This document shows, piece after piece, positions 10,555 through 21,647 of a stretch of 64,000 nucleotides of DNA. The notes beneath the pieces are model-generated. The model saw only the letters and a list, made by a program, of their open reading frames with translations. It was not told the origin of the DNA and did no database searches. Origin of the DNA: Strigamia acuminata (taxonomy: Eukaryota; Arthropoda; Chilopoda; Geophilomorpha; Linotaeniidae). The stretch spans positions 2,234,501-2,298,500 of the forward strand of contig OX442320.1 in the NCBI GenBank assembly GCA_949358305.1, written 5' to 3'. Numbering within the stretch: position 1 is the stretch's first letter; each line of letters begins with the position of its first letter. A program made the translations under genes and the position numbers.

Positions 10555-10942
10555 CCGTACACACACACACGGCTAGAATTTGTAAGCAAGAAAATTGGCA
10601 ATTACTTTTAACTCACAAGGAGACAGCAAGAGTGTGTAATTCACAATTGTTAAAATTATTGTTAAATAAAGTATTCACACGACCTGAGCAATGTTTCTTT
10701 CTTATATTTAAATGCACCTCTCTCTCACATTGTTACAAACAGTTACAACACACAGGATTCCTTACTGTGTGTTGAAACACCATTTTTTGATTTTTTGAGT
10801 AAAAAGGTCAAGTGTATCACTACACTTGGTGATTAGCCTGTTCAAACCTTACTCTGGAACCCAGGTAATTTGATATCACATGACATATGACATCACAACT
10901 TTGTTCACCAACATGACTGCCTGCTTGAAGGCAACAATAGTG

Positions 10943-11014
10943 TGTTGCGGTGGCCCAGTGGTTAAGGCAATTCACCAGGAATCTTTTTACACAGGTTCAA
11001 ATCCTGTTGTCTCC
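10943..11014 (+). other. tRNA-like Pol III module, left arm
   Basis: A box TGGCCCAGTGG (10951-10961) and B box GGTTCAAATCC (10994-11004), with a perfect 5-bp T-stem ACAGG/CCTGT. The D-arm is plausible, but the anticodon and acceptor stems do not fold as in a functional tRNA, so I read it as SINE-derived. Confidence 0.65.
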
Positions 11015-11189
11015 AAAAAATTTTACTTTTATTTTTTATTTATTTTTAGCAGTAATGTTAATGTTTGATATTTTATATATGTTAAAAAATTAAAATTAAT
11101 TATATTAAAATTTTTTAAAAAACAAATATAAAATATCAAACATCAACTTTACTGCTAAAAATAAATAAAAAATAAAAATAAAAATTTTC

Positions 11190-11262
11190 GGAGACAACAG
11201 GATTTGAACCTGTGTAAAAAGATTCCTGGTGGATTGCCTTAACCACTGGGTCACCGCAACAC
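11190..11262 (-). other. tRNA-like Pol III module, right arm
   Basis: Inverted counterpart of the left module: A box TGACCCAGTGG (11253-11243, one change) and B box GGTTCAAATCC (11210-11200). Confidence 0.65.
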
Positions 11263-11591
11263 ACTATTGTTGCCTTCAAGCAGGCAGTCATGTTGGTGAA
11301 CAAAGTTGTGATGTCATATGTCATGTGATATCAAATTACCTGGGTTCCAGAGTAAGGTTTGAACAGGCTAATCACCAAGTGTAGTGATACACTTGACCTT
11401 TTTACTCAAAAAATCAAAAAATGATGTTTCAACACACAGTAAGGAATCCTGTGTGTTGTAACTGTTTGTAACAATGTGAGAGAGAGGTGCATTTAAATAT
11501 AAGAAAGAAACATTGCTCAGGTCGTGTGAATACTTTATTTAACAATAATTTTAACAATTGTGAATTACACACTCTTGCGGTCTCTTTGTCA

Positions 11592-12243
11592 GACGATCAT
11601 CAATTTAATTTTAAATAAAACATATTAAACCGTATTTTTTTTTAAAAAAAACTTTATAAACAACAGGGATTGTTGGAAAACAAAATCCCTAGAAGTGGAA
11701 CACAGCACTAATTTGTTAGACTTTTCAGAAAATAAAAATAAAATCAAGGGATCGTCTGGCTCCAATATTTAAGATACAAAATGCACTTTAGTTTTTATAA
11801 ATTGCATTTGCCATAAAGTTTTCTTCATTATTAAAAAAAGAATTAATTCGAATACAAATAATTGAAAATGAGCCAGAATATCTGTTTAACTTTTTGGACA
11901 CAATGTAATCGATTTAATTTTAATTAAAACTATCTTATTAAATAATTACAGACACAATGTGTGGTTTTCTAAAAAAAAAAAAGTGAAATTACAGCAAAGG
12001 GTTAATAGCAAAAACTTGGCTTCAAGCGAGACCAAGTGTCATTATTTTAACAAAATCAGGATTATTAACACAATGTCACTTGGTGGTTTTGTAGTTTGGG
12101 CTAACACACTATTGGAAAAAATGGTGCTGAAACTTGTTTGCAATATTGTGGTATTTCTTTTTTCTCAAAAATTGGTCTCATTGTTTGTACAGAAATTGCT
12201 TTTGGATGACCGCCTGATTTTTGAAATTCAGATATGAGTCAAA
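11592..12243. other. No feature seen
   Basis: AT-rich DNA without recognisable genes or clear repeat ends. Confidence 0.45.
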
Positions 12244-12575
12244 TTGCACTTGATGTACAGACATTGTACTAGTAATCGAAAAAAAAATTCAAAAGTTGTT
12301 TACTTTCCTGACAAAGCAAGCAATAAACTGAACAAATATGAATATTGAAATATAAACAGCATAAAACTTAATTTTATGAAGGGAACAACATTTTATTATA
12401 AAATACAAATAAAAATACATCATTTTAATCATTATAATAATAAGCAAAAAACTTGAAAAAAAATACTTTTTCTGGTGGTATGACTTACTCTACAGTTAGG
12501 AGTAATGTGGCTGGGCCAATGGGAGAAAGGCCAATCTTAGCATGCCAGAGCATTGACACCACGTTAGCTCATTTT
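12244..12575. mobile_element. Family A MITE fragment
   Basis: The internal sequence (TCCTGACAAAGCA, AGCATAAAAC, ACATTTTATTATAAAA) and right subterminal GGGCCAATGGGAGAAAGGCC match the copy at 57569-58035. The right end is degraded (AGAGCATTG) and no left end is found. Confidence 0.6.
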
Positions 12576-13315
12576 TAAAGGGACAGTTTGGATCTTTTCT
12601 ATTTAACATTTAAAATGCTACATTGGTTATTATAAATTACATTTATCATGTTTTTCTTTATTTAAAAGTAATTAATTTTTATGAGACTTTTTTTCTTAAA
12701 ACCACGAGCGCGTGTGAACTGTTAGTGTCTTTCCTGGAGGTGTAGTGCAGGAAAAAGAACAGCAACTGGCGAGAAGATAAGTTGCATGTGCTGTACTATT
12801 TTTCTATTCTATTTTGTAATATTTCTTCTTCCTGAAAGCACCACTTTATTGTCATTGGGCGCCTGTGAGGCGCTGTGACAAATTAACGCTGCATATTCCA
12901 GTCACGTGACTGTCATGTCAGTCTAAAAATTAGTTTTAGTGCAATATTTAAATTTGTGTAAAGAATTAAATTTTTTTTTTGGACGGAAAATATATAAATT
13001 GAAGACAAAAAGCCAAACTGTCACTTTCACTTTTGTTCGCGTTGCTAAGCATAGAAAGCTGTTACTGTTCAATGGGAAACAATTCAGCATTGTGATTGTT
13101 TTTAACAAAGAACAGTCCCAGATGTTGCGCAGTTGTTACGAACTGCGTTTTATCAGCTTATGAGTCAAAAGGAATTCAAATTTGCATTTTGTTTCGTTAA
13201 GACGTGTTTAAAACGGGATTTTGGAGCATTGTTGCTCCTTTGACAGCATTTTTGTTAGATCAAGCCTAAGCCTCCATTGTCGTTGTTGTTGTTGTTGTTT
13301 AGCAAATTAAATTAA
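12576..13315. other. No feature seen
   Basis: No supported gene. A (GTT)n run lies near 13280-13300. Confidence 0.45.
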
Positions 13316-13473
13316 CATTTTACTACCAATTAAATAAAATCCATCATTCTAATCACTTTTTACACTGAAATTCATGGAAAATAAACACAACTACTTTTCC
13401 GAGTAGTAGAGCTCAGTCCACAGTTAGGCGTCATCCGGCCCAACCAATTGGAAATAGGTCAACGTTGTATACC
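13316..13473. mobile_element. Family A MITE, right-part fragment
   Basis: Matches the right half of the copy at 21648-21979 (TTTCCGAGTAGTAGAGC, CCACAGTTAGGCGTCATCC, AACGTTGTA). It ends about 115 bp before the ATG of paralog 3, in the place where that gene's promoter would be. Confidence 0.6.
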
Positions 13474-13589
13474 ATAGTGTTGTTTTTTTCCAGCGGACCA
13501 ATCAGCGTAAAGCTGTGAGTCTGCTATTAGGATATAGTGATACGTATAGGAATCGACTGGTTCACAGCTTGGCTTAGACGCGTCACAAT

Positions 13590-14097
13590 ATGAACAAGAT
13601 TATGTTTGTTTTGTTTGCAGCGTGTGCATTTATTGCAATTCATCATGTGGTGCAATGTCAAGATGATAACATCCGCATTAAGCGGAAAATTCCAGGCGTC
13701 ACTCAAGTTCTCAATGCCAGGTTATTGCGTAGGGCGATAAACGTTGTTCGACCGGTCAGTCCCAAAGGAACAGTTGCGCTTGACAGCATTCGCAAGCGAC
13801 GAGAAGCCGCTGTCGAAAACTTTTTTAGCGTTAGCGGAGTCGGCACTACCCTAGTAAATTATGTCATTAAATGGGTATAATGGTATAATTTTACTGAATT
13901 GGTGGTAATTCTGTATTCCATAGGTCACTACGTTAATTAGAATAAACCAAGAGGCAATTGTGGCACTTGAAGGAATGATAAAAGATGTTGGCTCAACAGG
14001 CGGTGGGGAAGTAGGAGTAGCTCTCGAGGACTTATTGACCGACTTCCGTAAACTATCGGTCACTCTTAAAGGCGTTCAACTTGCTGCAAAGCGCTGA
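13590..14097 (+). CDS. Diverged member of the secreted two-exon family, paralog 3
   Basis: Exon 1 is 13590-13853 (88 codons), the intron 13854-13923 (GTAAAT...TAG) and exon 2 13924-14097, giving 145 aa. It keeps the signal peptide (MNKIMFVLFAACAFIAIHHV), IPGVTQVLNA, RRAINVVRPVSP and the phase-0 junction, and has AATAAA at 14143. It lacks the acidic Thr/Glu stalk and about seven residues of the central helix, and has several Arg/Lys substitutions, so the product is much more basic. It is the only member on the + strand and lacks TATAAAAG; a family A fragment occupies the upstream region. It may be a functional variant or an early pseudogene, since the reading frame is intact. Confidence 0.75.
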
Positions 14098-14149
14098 AAA
14101 TAAATGATTTGCACATAATGAAATTGTACTTGTCAATTCATCAATAAAA

Positions 14150-16322
14150 TTTACCTTGATTCTCAATCAAAACGTAGTTAATTATTTCATTCGAAGATCC
14201 AGTTCAAGTTGGATTATTTTTGGGTGAACCTTCATCTTGTTGTTGGAGACGGATGGTAGATGTTTTTAAATTAGAATCAGTATTGTAATCAGACAATGAT
14301 GACAAGTGTTATTAATTTGTTATAAAACCCAGAAAAACATCATTTTCGTTTATATTTATAATAATTTTTAATAAGGGAACGACATATCAAGGTCTGTAGG
14401 CCAATTTTCGCATGAACAAGTGTTTATATTGCACATATTGCCCTACGTATAAGTTTAGTTTTAGTATTTAAAATGAGTTTATCTTTTGTGGATACAGTAA
14501 CTAGTTTGTTTAGCTCAGTTTTCCAGAAGAGAAAATCTCGGTGTTTGATTTATCTGGAAAACTGTTGTTTTCACAACTCAAATTGTAATGGAATATTGAA
14601 TAAACTTACTTGGAATTCTCAATGGTCTTGGATTTAAACTGATTTTCTTAGATTACAAATGGAAGCATGTGCACACGGTGGTTTACATTGAAACAGTAAT
14701 GGTTATTTTATTCAAACAGGATATGCAAATCCACTTCCTCTCCCTAATACACAAAAATAGACTCTGCCATTAACGTAGTGACCCTCTGGTGACCAAACAT
14801 GGCGTCATCTCCGAACCCCCCTTTATTCACAACCCTTTTTAAACGCCAGTTTCAACAAACTGAAACTGTGACCATCTAAATTGAGCAAACCATGAGCAAA
14901 AATCTCATGATTATCCAGGAAAATGTTTGATACCAGGCAAAAACATAGATAAAAGGGAAAAATGAACAAAGGAAATATAATAACATGAAAATTCAGGAAA
15001 AATAAAATTATTTGAGAAAGGCAAAATTACTTCGAATGAAAATTTTCCTTTGTTGGTTGTTTTGCCAGGAAAACAAACTTTGTTTTGTTTATTGGTTGTT
15101 TTGGCAGGATAAATAAATTTATTTGAAAAAAATTGAAAAAGAATTTATTTTACCTTTTTCATGATTACTTGTTATTATTCATGTCAAAAGCTTAATCAAT
15201 TAATTAAGAATAACAACTACCTGCCTCAACACATGCAATGTACAACAGATAATTGATTACAACACCTCGCCAAGTTTGGCAAGGATCCCTAAAGGCGGAA
15301 CGACCAAACCGGGCAATCGCGCACTAATTACGCGCGCAAAAGACACAGAAAAGCACGCAACCGCGAATTGATTCAATTCTAGTCCTAAGGCACATGTCAG
15401 TGGCATTAATAACAAAGGGCAACAAAAAGGAATGGGTTTCCAAACTAAAAGCGCAAATCTATGCGTGAGGTGACAATGTAAAGCACACCAAGGGCATCAG
15501 AAACCGCATGGAGGCACAAATGGGAGAAAGGTAGCCCCAACTAAAGCTCTTACCAGGTCGATGGTGTCAAACCTTCTGCCAGATCTGGCCTCTGCAAGCC
15601 CAGAAGTAAACTCGGGCCAGACCTACGGCAAGAAAGAGGCAAACGTAGTTAGGAACCAATCAGACGCGTTCGTGAATATCTAATGAGATGATTCACTCTC
15701 GCGTGGATACAAATGCAAATTGGCCAGGCTAAATCAGGATGGTTGACAGGGGGTAACTGTGAATATTACACAAGTTAGCCTGGTCTGATGTGATCAAATA
15801 AATCACACCAGGCCAGGTTAAGGGATAAACACAAACAAATGAGGAATTCAGGTAAGGAAACGGAATGTGGTTTATTAACACTACCGGTAGGCATTTAAAC
15901 AATTAGGAATAGATGAACGGGATTACGCGTATAAAACAATGGATTTTGGAGAGCGCGAAATGCAGGATCATGACAGTATTTTTAAATTAATAATTAATAA
16001 TAAATTATAAAATAAATTAATCAAACCTTTTTAGAATTATCTGTATTTGTATTGACTATCCACCTCCGTCTTATGTACCGTATGACTGGTCACGAACGAT
16101 TGCATTAGCACAATGCATTCTGGGTACTCAGAATTTGTTCGTGCACGGAAACAATTGAATTTTTCCTGTGCACCATCACTGCCAGAAAGAATAGAATTCC
16201 GGTCGCCAGAAAGTTTCCTTGTGTGATAAGCGGAACTATGTGTACCATGTCGACCAAAACTTCTGGTTGCTGACGGAAAGTGACCATTCCATGCACGGAA
16301 TCAGGTCATTTGTAGTTTTGTA
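14150..16322. other. 2.2 kb without a supported gene
   Basis: No exon, RNA gene or complete element recognised. The part around 15250-15840 is GC-richer than its surroundings and contains a small inverted repeat (CCTGGTCTGATGTGATC / GATTTATTT..CACACCAGG), so it may be an old element remnant. Confidence 0.45.
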
Positions 16323-16970
16323 CTTAGCTTAAGCTTAGTACTCGTAAGATCATCTGCTAACAGAAGTGTATGCCCACAGACGTTTCTGTGTGTATAGACT
16401 TGACAGAAAAGCCTATCAGAATCATCTGGTAGCAGAGCATGTGCCAGTCTGTCACATCTAACTTTTTGTGGTACTCACAGCTCTATGCAACAGAAAAGAA
16501 ATAGTGAATGGCCATGAAAAAGAAACAAGATGGATGCCAATAAAAAATTTTAAGGTTTCTTTTGGAGTTAAGATGAATAAGATTGCTGTTTTTGTTTTTA
16601 ATTTTTAATTTTATTTATACATTAATAATATATTTTTATATAGAATAGAATATACAGTTGTTTGCATTTGTTGGCAGAACTGATTGATGCCATATTTGAG
16701 AGCGGTTAAAAAAATTACCACCAGTCACAAATTGTCAAGACCGATTGTTGCTTTCTGTGCTACAGAAGTTTCCGTGCTTGGAAATGAAGATCAGCTTTCC
16801 GTTGCATTGACATGTCAGAATGTTAATTTTTTATGTCACAGAACATATCTCACAGACATTCCAAGACTGGAATGAAATTTGTGAGTACCAGTTTTTCTGA
16901 AGGCAAAATTTCTGTGGGCAGACTGGTTTCCTACGTAGGAAACTGCATATGAGTACTACGCTTTAAGTAG
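16323..16970. mobile_element. Diverged inverted-repeat element F
   Basis: The left end (CTTAGCTTAAGCTTAGTACTC) and right end (GAGTACTACGCTTTAAGTA) are imperfect inverses, and the similarity continues inward through TCTGCCCACAGA-type blocks. Old and non-coding. Confidence 0.5.
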
Positions 16971-17423
16971 GGGATTAAGTTGCAACCCCTTTTAATCCAA
17001 GGAAGGTGAAAGTTTGAATAAAATTCAAAAATATATACTCCGTATTTTTTAATATCAACTTCTCAATTAAAATGATATTAAAAATTTTGAATGCTTAATT
17101 TAGTGGGAAATAAACGTTTCATCCAACACATTGACCAAAAAATGGATTAGTTTAGAGCCATTACAATGAATTCAAAATCTAGGGTCGCAGAAACATAAAA
17201 ATTGCTTTTATCTTGCTTGAACAAAAACATCTTTTATTTTGGGCTCTTTTTTGCAGAATCTAGAACAGGTCATTCTGAACTGAAAAATTTAATCTAATTG
17301 AAAAAAGTCTAATTTTAAGGCAAGAAAAGTGAGAAATTTGAATGACATGCGAATGTGTACTAAAACAATGGCGCCAGCTGTGTTTCAAACTTGGTATGGG
17401 TATCTTGATGTCAGACTACAGAG
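16971..17423. other. No feature seen
   Basis: AT-rich spacer; nothing recognised. Confidence 0.4.
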
Positions 17424-17735
17424 TATACTCTGTCCATGTGTAACTTGGGCCTATTTCCGATTGGCTGAGCCTTTTCACTTGTGTAGGTGATACCAAAAAT
17501 AGATCAAAACAATGGTTGCCATTTTGACTGCTTTCCAGACAAAACAACCAACAAAAAAAATTGAAATTTGTTTTGTTCCCTGGAAGAAGCAAGCAATAAA
17601 CTTAATAAACAGCAATGTTGAAATAAACCAACATAAATCTTTATTTTATGACTTCAAGATACATTTTCTTAGAAAATACAAACAACATTACATCGTTTAA
17701 AGAATTAAAATCATCAAACAAATTTAAAACCACTC
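17424..17735. mobile_element. Family A MITE, left part, cut by element J
   Basis: Starts TATACTCTGTCCATGTG, then CTATTTCCGATTGGCTGAGCC and the usual interior (AATAAACCAACATAAA). It is interrupted at 17736 by element J; no right end is seen beyond it. Confidence 0.6.
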
Positions 17736-18114
17736 TAAAGGTGGAAACAAGAGGGAGCGGGTAAAATTTAAAAGCTTGCTTTTACATGAAAAAGCGGCCA
17801 AAAACTCGCCCGCTTGAGCAAACACAAGCTTGCGTTTTTATTGAAAGCTTTGTTTTGAAGCGAGCTTGTACTAACCCGCTCCGATCAAACCTAGTTTAAT
17901 TTACCAGCTTCAAGCTTGCTGGTGTTTTGGTCATGTGAGTTTTGACAGACAATCAGAATTGTGAGGACAAATATTTAATTTTTTTTAGTAGTTTGAGTTT
18001 GCCAGTTAAGCTGGTAAGCCAAAAGCGGGTCAAGTGTGCTTGTAAATGACTACCTCTTTAAACTTGTACTAGCAAACTTTGGAATTTTACCCGCTTCCTT
18101 GTGTTTCCACCTTA
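17736..18114. mobile_element. Inverted-repeat element J
   Basis: Ends TAAAGGTGGAAACAAGAGGG and inverse CCTTGTGTTTCCACCTTA, with subterminal AGCGGGTAAAATT / AATTTTACCCGCT. Interior AAGCTTGC motifs recur in both orientations. No ORF. Confidence 0.7.
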
Positions 18115-18198
18115 AGAAGGCCCTGTCGATGAGTGATTGTGCAGACAATTAGATTGGCACAAATCTACTTGCCTGATAAGAACACAACAAGATAAAGC

Positions 18199-18595
18199 TA
18201 GGTTCACACGTGTTCATCCTGCTTACGTTAAAAAATTCTTGACGTTGACGCCAATTCCTGCTTCAAATTTAAGTTGAAGTAAGCGACGCAACGCAAGGAA
18301 AGGTCTTGCAGCCAACCAATCACGATCGACTCCAACTCTCGTCGATTCATGTCTGGTTGGCGAGACTTTGCCACATGCAAACAGGCTGCCATTTTCGGAT
18401 TCTGGAACTAGTTCTAGAACTAGATCCAATTCCAGGTTTCATTGAAACCATCTGATTGGCCAGACGCAACGTCAATTGTTTCAGCTCTGTTCACACGTGC
18501 CCTACAGTGTGAACAGACTCTGCCTTGCGTTTGACTAATTTTTCTTTGCGTTGCGTTGCGTTGAATTGCGTCTAGTGTGAACCTAGAAGAAGATC
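18199..18595. mobile_element. Element K, uninterrupted 397-bp copy
   Basis: Ends TAGGTTCACACGTG and GTGTGAACCTA. It matches the K copy at 112-2304 in reverse orientation, but continues without interruption across both sites where that copy holds insertions. The empty sites are AATTAGTCAAACGC and TTACTTCAACTT, read in the K orientation. It is the internal reference for the nested insertions. Confidence 0.85.
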
Positions 18596-18852
18596 TTATT
18601 TATCAAGAAGATGAGTGTGGATCCAATTGCGTCAATCAAGCCAAGCGCAAGGTCAGAAGTAATTCAAATTTTATCGTAACACCGTTACGATTTGTTTGAA
18701 ACTCCGAAAACGTGGGGCGCCACAAGCAGAGAATGTTTCACTGGTGGAAGTTCCTGGCACCAAAAGATTTCAGATGTGAAATGCGGCTTCTTACATGCTT
18801 CAGGATTGGTTGGCTGAACAATTTATGTTTTGTAATAGTTCTTCTTATTGTA

Positions 18853-19075
18853 TACCGTATTTTATCGATTAAGATTATTCAAAAGTGCCATTTTTGTCAG
18901 CAATTACAATTTCGATTTGTTACATTTGTTTAACGTAACAAACGAAATCTGAACGTCACGAACGAAGCGTACGATCATCGTACCGTACTTTACCGTACTT
19001 TTGCAGAAATACTATTCTTGGTGTCTCAGCTGCGACTACTATTTGAGGGCGACTCTTAATCGGTCAAATACGGTA
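18853..19075. mobile_element. Family G MITE
   Basis: TIRs TACCGTATTTTATCGATTAA and inverted TTAATCGGTCAAATACGGTA. The same family occurs at 42631-43019. It ends about 45 bp from the polyadenylation signal of paralog 4. Confidence 0.75.
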
Positions 19076-19179
19076 GTTGTCATTACGAAAAATAATCACG
19101 GAGATGATATTCGGAATTCTTTATTGAATTACATTGTTACAATTCTATTCGACATGACTATTTCGACTGGGGATGTTGG

Positions 19180-20465
19180 CTAACCGAATAATCTGCCGAC
19201 GCCACTGGCGATATTTGCAGCAGGCTGGACGATTCGAAGAGTTCCCAACAGGGTATGGAAACCGGCGAGTAAGCCCTGGAGAGCGACTCCTATTGCACCA
19301 CCGCCCATTGTACCAAGATCTACAATTATTCCTTGTACTCCTACAATTGCATCACCGACTATTCCAATTAATTGAGTGATCTGTGCAATGGAGAATTACA
19401 AACAATTAAATCAAATGACACGTGTTGCATTAGACCGTTGGAAAATTCTGACGTAATGCAGTTTGGCTCCGTCCACAATAAACTACAAATTGACACTACA
19501 AGTACAAGTAGGTGCATTTGGAAAGTCATTTGCACTAAACTAACACTGCAACTGCCAACTGGTAGTGTAAATGTCAAGCTAAACGACCAAATTTTCGAGT
19601 TTAAAAATAAATTTGTATGTAAATTCAAGTGTAAATAAAGTAGCCCAAATAATAACCATAGTGATGATCATTATTGTTGTTGTTTACTCTAAAGAGCAAT
19701 AACTGCTACAAAATTGTTCTTACGATCGAGATCGTTGCGGTCGATCTAACAAAAATTCAAGACCCGATTTGAACGAGAAAACTCGTGGAACGGAGATTTA
19801 AACGTGGCGTGCAGGTCGTTTCCGTTTAACCAGTCTACACGACATTTACACGAATTAATTCATGTAAATGTCGTGTGAAAACGAGTGTAAACACATTTAC
19901 ACTCGTTTTGATGATTTTTCGAATGCACCTACTGTTCTAATGTTATTTTGCAATGGTTTTTCTCATAGAGGGGCAACCATTGTTACGATCACATGGTCGT
20001 ATCACCTGAGCTCATTTTTCCAAAGGTCTATTGTATGACATGAGAAAGTTACTCCTAAGCAGTACTTACTAGAACTCCGATTCCGCCAACACTAACAAGG
20101 TTTTCGACCGCAACTTCCAGTCGGTTGAGAATGCTGTCCAGTGCTGCTGCTCCATGCGCACTGACCGGTCGAACCACGTTGATCGCTGTTCGCAACAACT
20201 TGGCGATTATAGTTAGCCCGGCGTTGAGGATTTGAGTTACGCCCGGAATCTGCAGTTTAATCTGAATAATATCCGTATCTCTTGTTTCTTGAACTGTTTC
20301 ATGGACTTCATGGACTTCGTGGACTTCGTGGACTGTTTCGTGAACTTCCTCGGTCGGTTCTTCGGTCACGTATTCGTACTTGGTGATAACGTGGACTTTG
20401 CTTTGCACTTGATCAAAGGCGAGGAATGCACAGGCTGCAAACACTAGACAAATCAACTTGTTCAT
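19180..20465 (-). CDS. Secreted protein of the two-exon family, paralog 4
   Basis: Exon 1 is 20465-20070 (132 codons), the intron 20069-19381 (GTAAGT...CAG, 689 bp) and exon 2 19380-19180, giving 198 aa. The signal peptide is MNKLICLVFAACAFLAFDQV. The stalk contains a degenerate heptad-like VHE repeat (EVHEVHEVHEVHETV), then IPGVTQILNAGL, LLRTAINVVRPVSA; exon 2 has ITQLIGIV and IVQPAANIAS. The junction phase and position are identical to paralogs 1-3. The long intron is mostly a family B element (19509-19931). TATA at 20611-20618; AATAAA at 19125-19120. It is closest to the truncated copy at 10302-10451. Function unknown. Confidence 0.85.
19509..19931. mobile_element. Family B element in the intron of paralog 4
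   Basis: Ends TAGGTGCATTTGG and inverted CGAATGCACCTA; the interior shares TTGTTTACTCT, GATCATTATTGTTGT and GAACGAGAAAACTCGT with the other family B copies. It lies wholly within the intron. Confidence 0.7.
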
Positions 20466-20610
20466 GTCGGATCTGTAAAAAGAAAAATGTTTTTAGCGAA
20501 AATATGAAGTTTAGTGTGTCTGATGATTGTTACTGGAGTTTAGTGGATCTATCGATGTGTGGTGTTCTGGTGTGAGGAGAGGAAGGTAAAGCTCTTCGAT
20601 CGGAGCAAGG

Positions 20611-20618
20611 CTTTTATA
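20611..20618 (-). promoter_or_regulatory. TATA box of paralog 4
   Basis: TATAAAAG on the minus strand, within a promoter shared with the truncated copy. Confidence 0.7.
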
Positions 20619-20639
20619 CACATGAACATCGCTAGAGTT

Positions 20640-21177
20640 TGTAAACAAAACAATTGAAAATTACTTTTAGTTCAAAGTTAATTAATTTAATCTTAATTAA
20701 AACAATTATTTAATTATAATCGACAATAAAAAGTATTATCTTTGCAACGCTTGATGAGAAAAAGCGAAAAAAGCTGTTGAAACAGCCACCTTCTGGTATT
20801 TGATCAAAGATGTTTGTTTCTACAGTCTTGCTTCATCGATACGATTCTCATTTTGATCGAATGTGGTTTCGTGTTTGGTCATCCTGGTGATAATTTGGCT
20901 GACATTTTATTCAAAAACGACCATGTGCATGTTTCTTTTTACAACATTATTAACGTTAACAAAATGTTTTTCAACATTTTTTAATGTTTTTAACACATTC
21001 CTTAAAATTGCTTTGAATAAAGTTATAGGATTTAAGTTATAGGATTGTTAAAAGGCTTTTTTTTAAAAAAAGAATTAACTTTGTTTGAAAAACCTTCAGT
21101 CAAGCAGTTTAAATAAAATTGAAAATAGAAAATTGTGTTCCTTTTCGAATGCTACTATCATTTTTATTTTTTTGCAC
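20640..21177. other. No feature seen
   Basis: AT-rich spacer upstream of paralog 4. Confidence 0.45.
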
Positions 21178-21339
21178 TAGGTGCATTCAATAAGTCTAAA
21201 ACGTATGCAAAACTCGTTTCGTGTTTGTACGTGACGTCATTCCCATTGAATAACATGTTATTCAATGAGAATGGGAATGACGTCACGTGCAAACATGAAA
21301 CGAGTTTTGCATACGTTTTAGACTTATTGAATGCACCTA
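21178..21339. mobile_element. 162-bp palindrome with family B ends
   Basis: The ends TAGGTGCATTCAATAAG and its exact inverse match family B. The whole unit is one hairpin with arms of about 78 nt (TCTAAAACGTATGCAAAACT, GTGACGTCATTCCCATT) and a palindromic centre AATAACATGTTATT. One arm has a 6-nt asymmetry near the centre. Confidence 0.85.
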
Positions 21340-21596
21340 CTGTATTTAAATTAGTAGATTTAACACTTTAAGGTGCAATGCTACTCAATAGGGGAGTAAA
21401 ATTTACACCTACAAAAGTGCAACTTTGCACCCTTTTTCCTAGTGTGACTTGGTGCAATTATGACGTATTTATAAAAAAAAATTCAACGCAAATTATCATA
21501 AAATTCACAAACAATTTATTGATGAGATCAATTGGTTCACTCCATATCTTTGTAATATTTTCTAATATTGGAACATTTTGCAGCATCCCTGTAGGC

Positions 21597-21645
21597 CAGT
21601 CACGGCGCTCCAGGGCGCCGTGGCGCACAGATTAGGAACCACTGT
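21597..21645. mobile_element. Possible hAT-type element end
   Basis: GGCGCACAGATTAGGAACCA followed by CTG reads on the minus strand as CAGTGGTTCCTAATCTG, a typical hAT-type terminus; no partner end was identified. Confidence 0.35.
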
Positions 21646-21647
21646 TC

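Larger units (their letters stand above)
10616..11591. repeat. 976-bp near-perfect palindrome containing two convergent tRNA-like modules
   Basis: The arms (about 10616-11090 and 11108-11591) are inverted copies with few differences, and the central spacer is a short AT-rich run. The outer ends read AAGGAGACAGCAAGAGTGTG and its near inverse. Each arm contains a SINE-like unit with A and B boxes directed toward the centre. The small 62-codon open frame in each arm is a translation of the repeat, not a gene. Confidence 0.9.

Noticed and set aside
10943-11262. Two functional tRNA genes
   Set aside because: A and B boxes and T-stem are present but anticodon and acceptor stems do not form; they belong to a SINE-like repeat.
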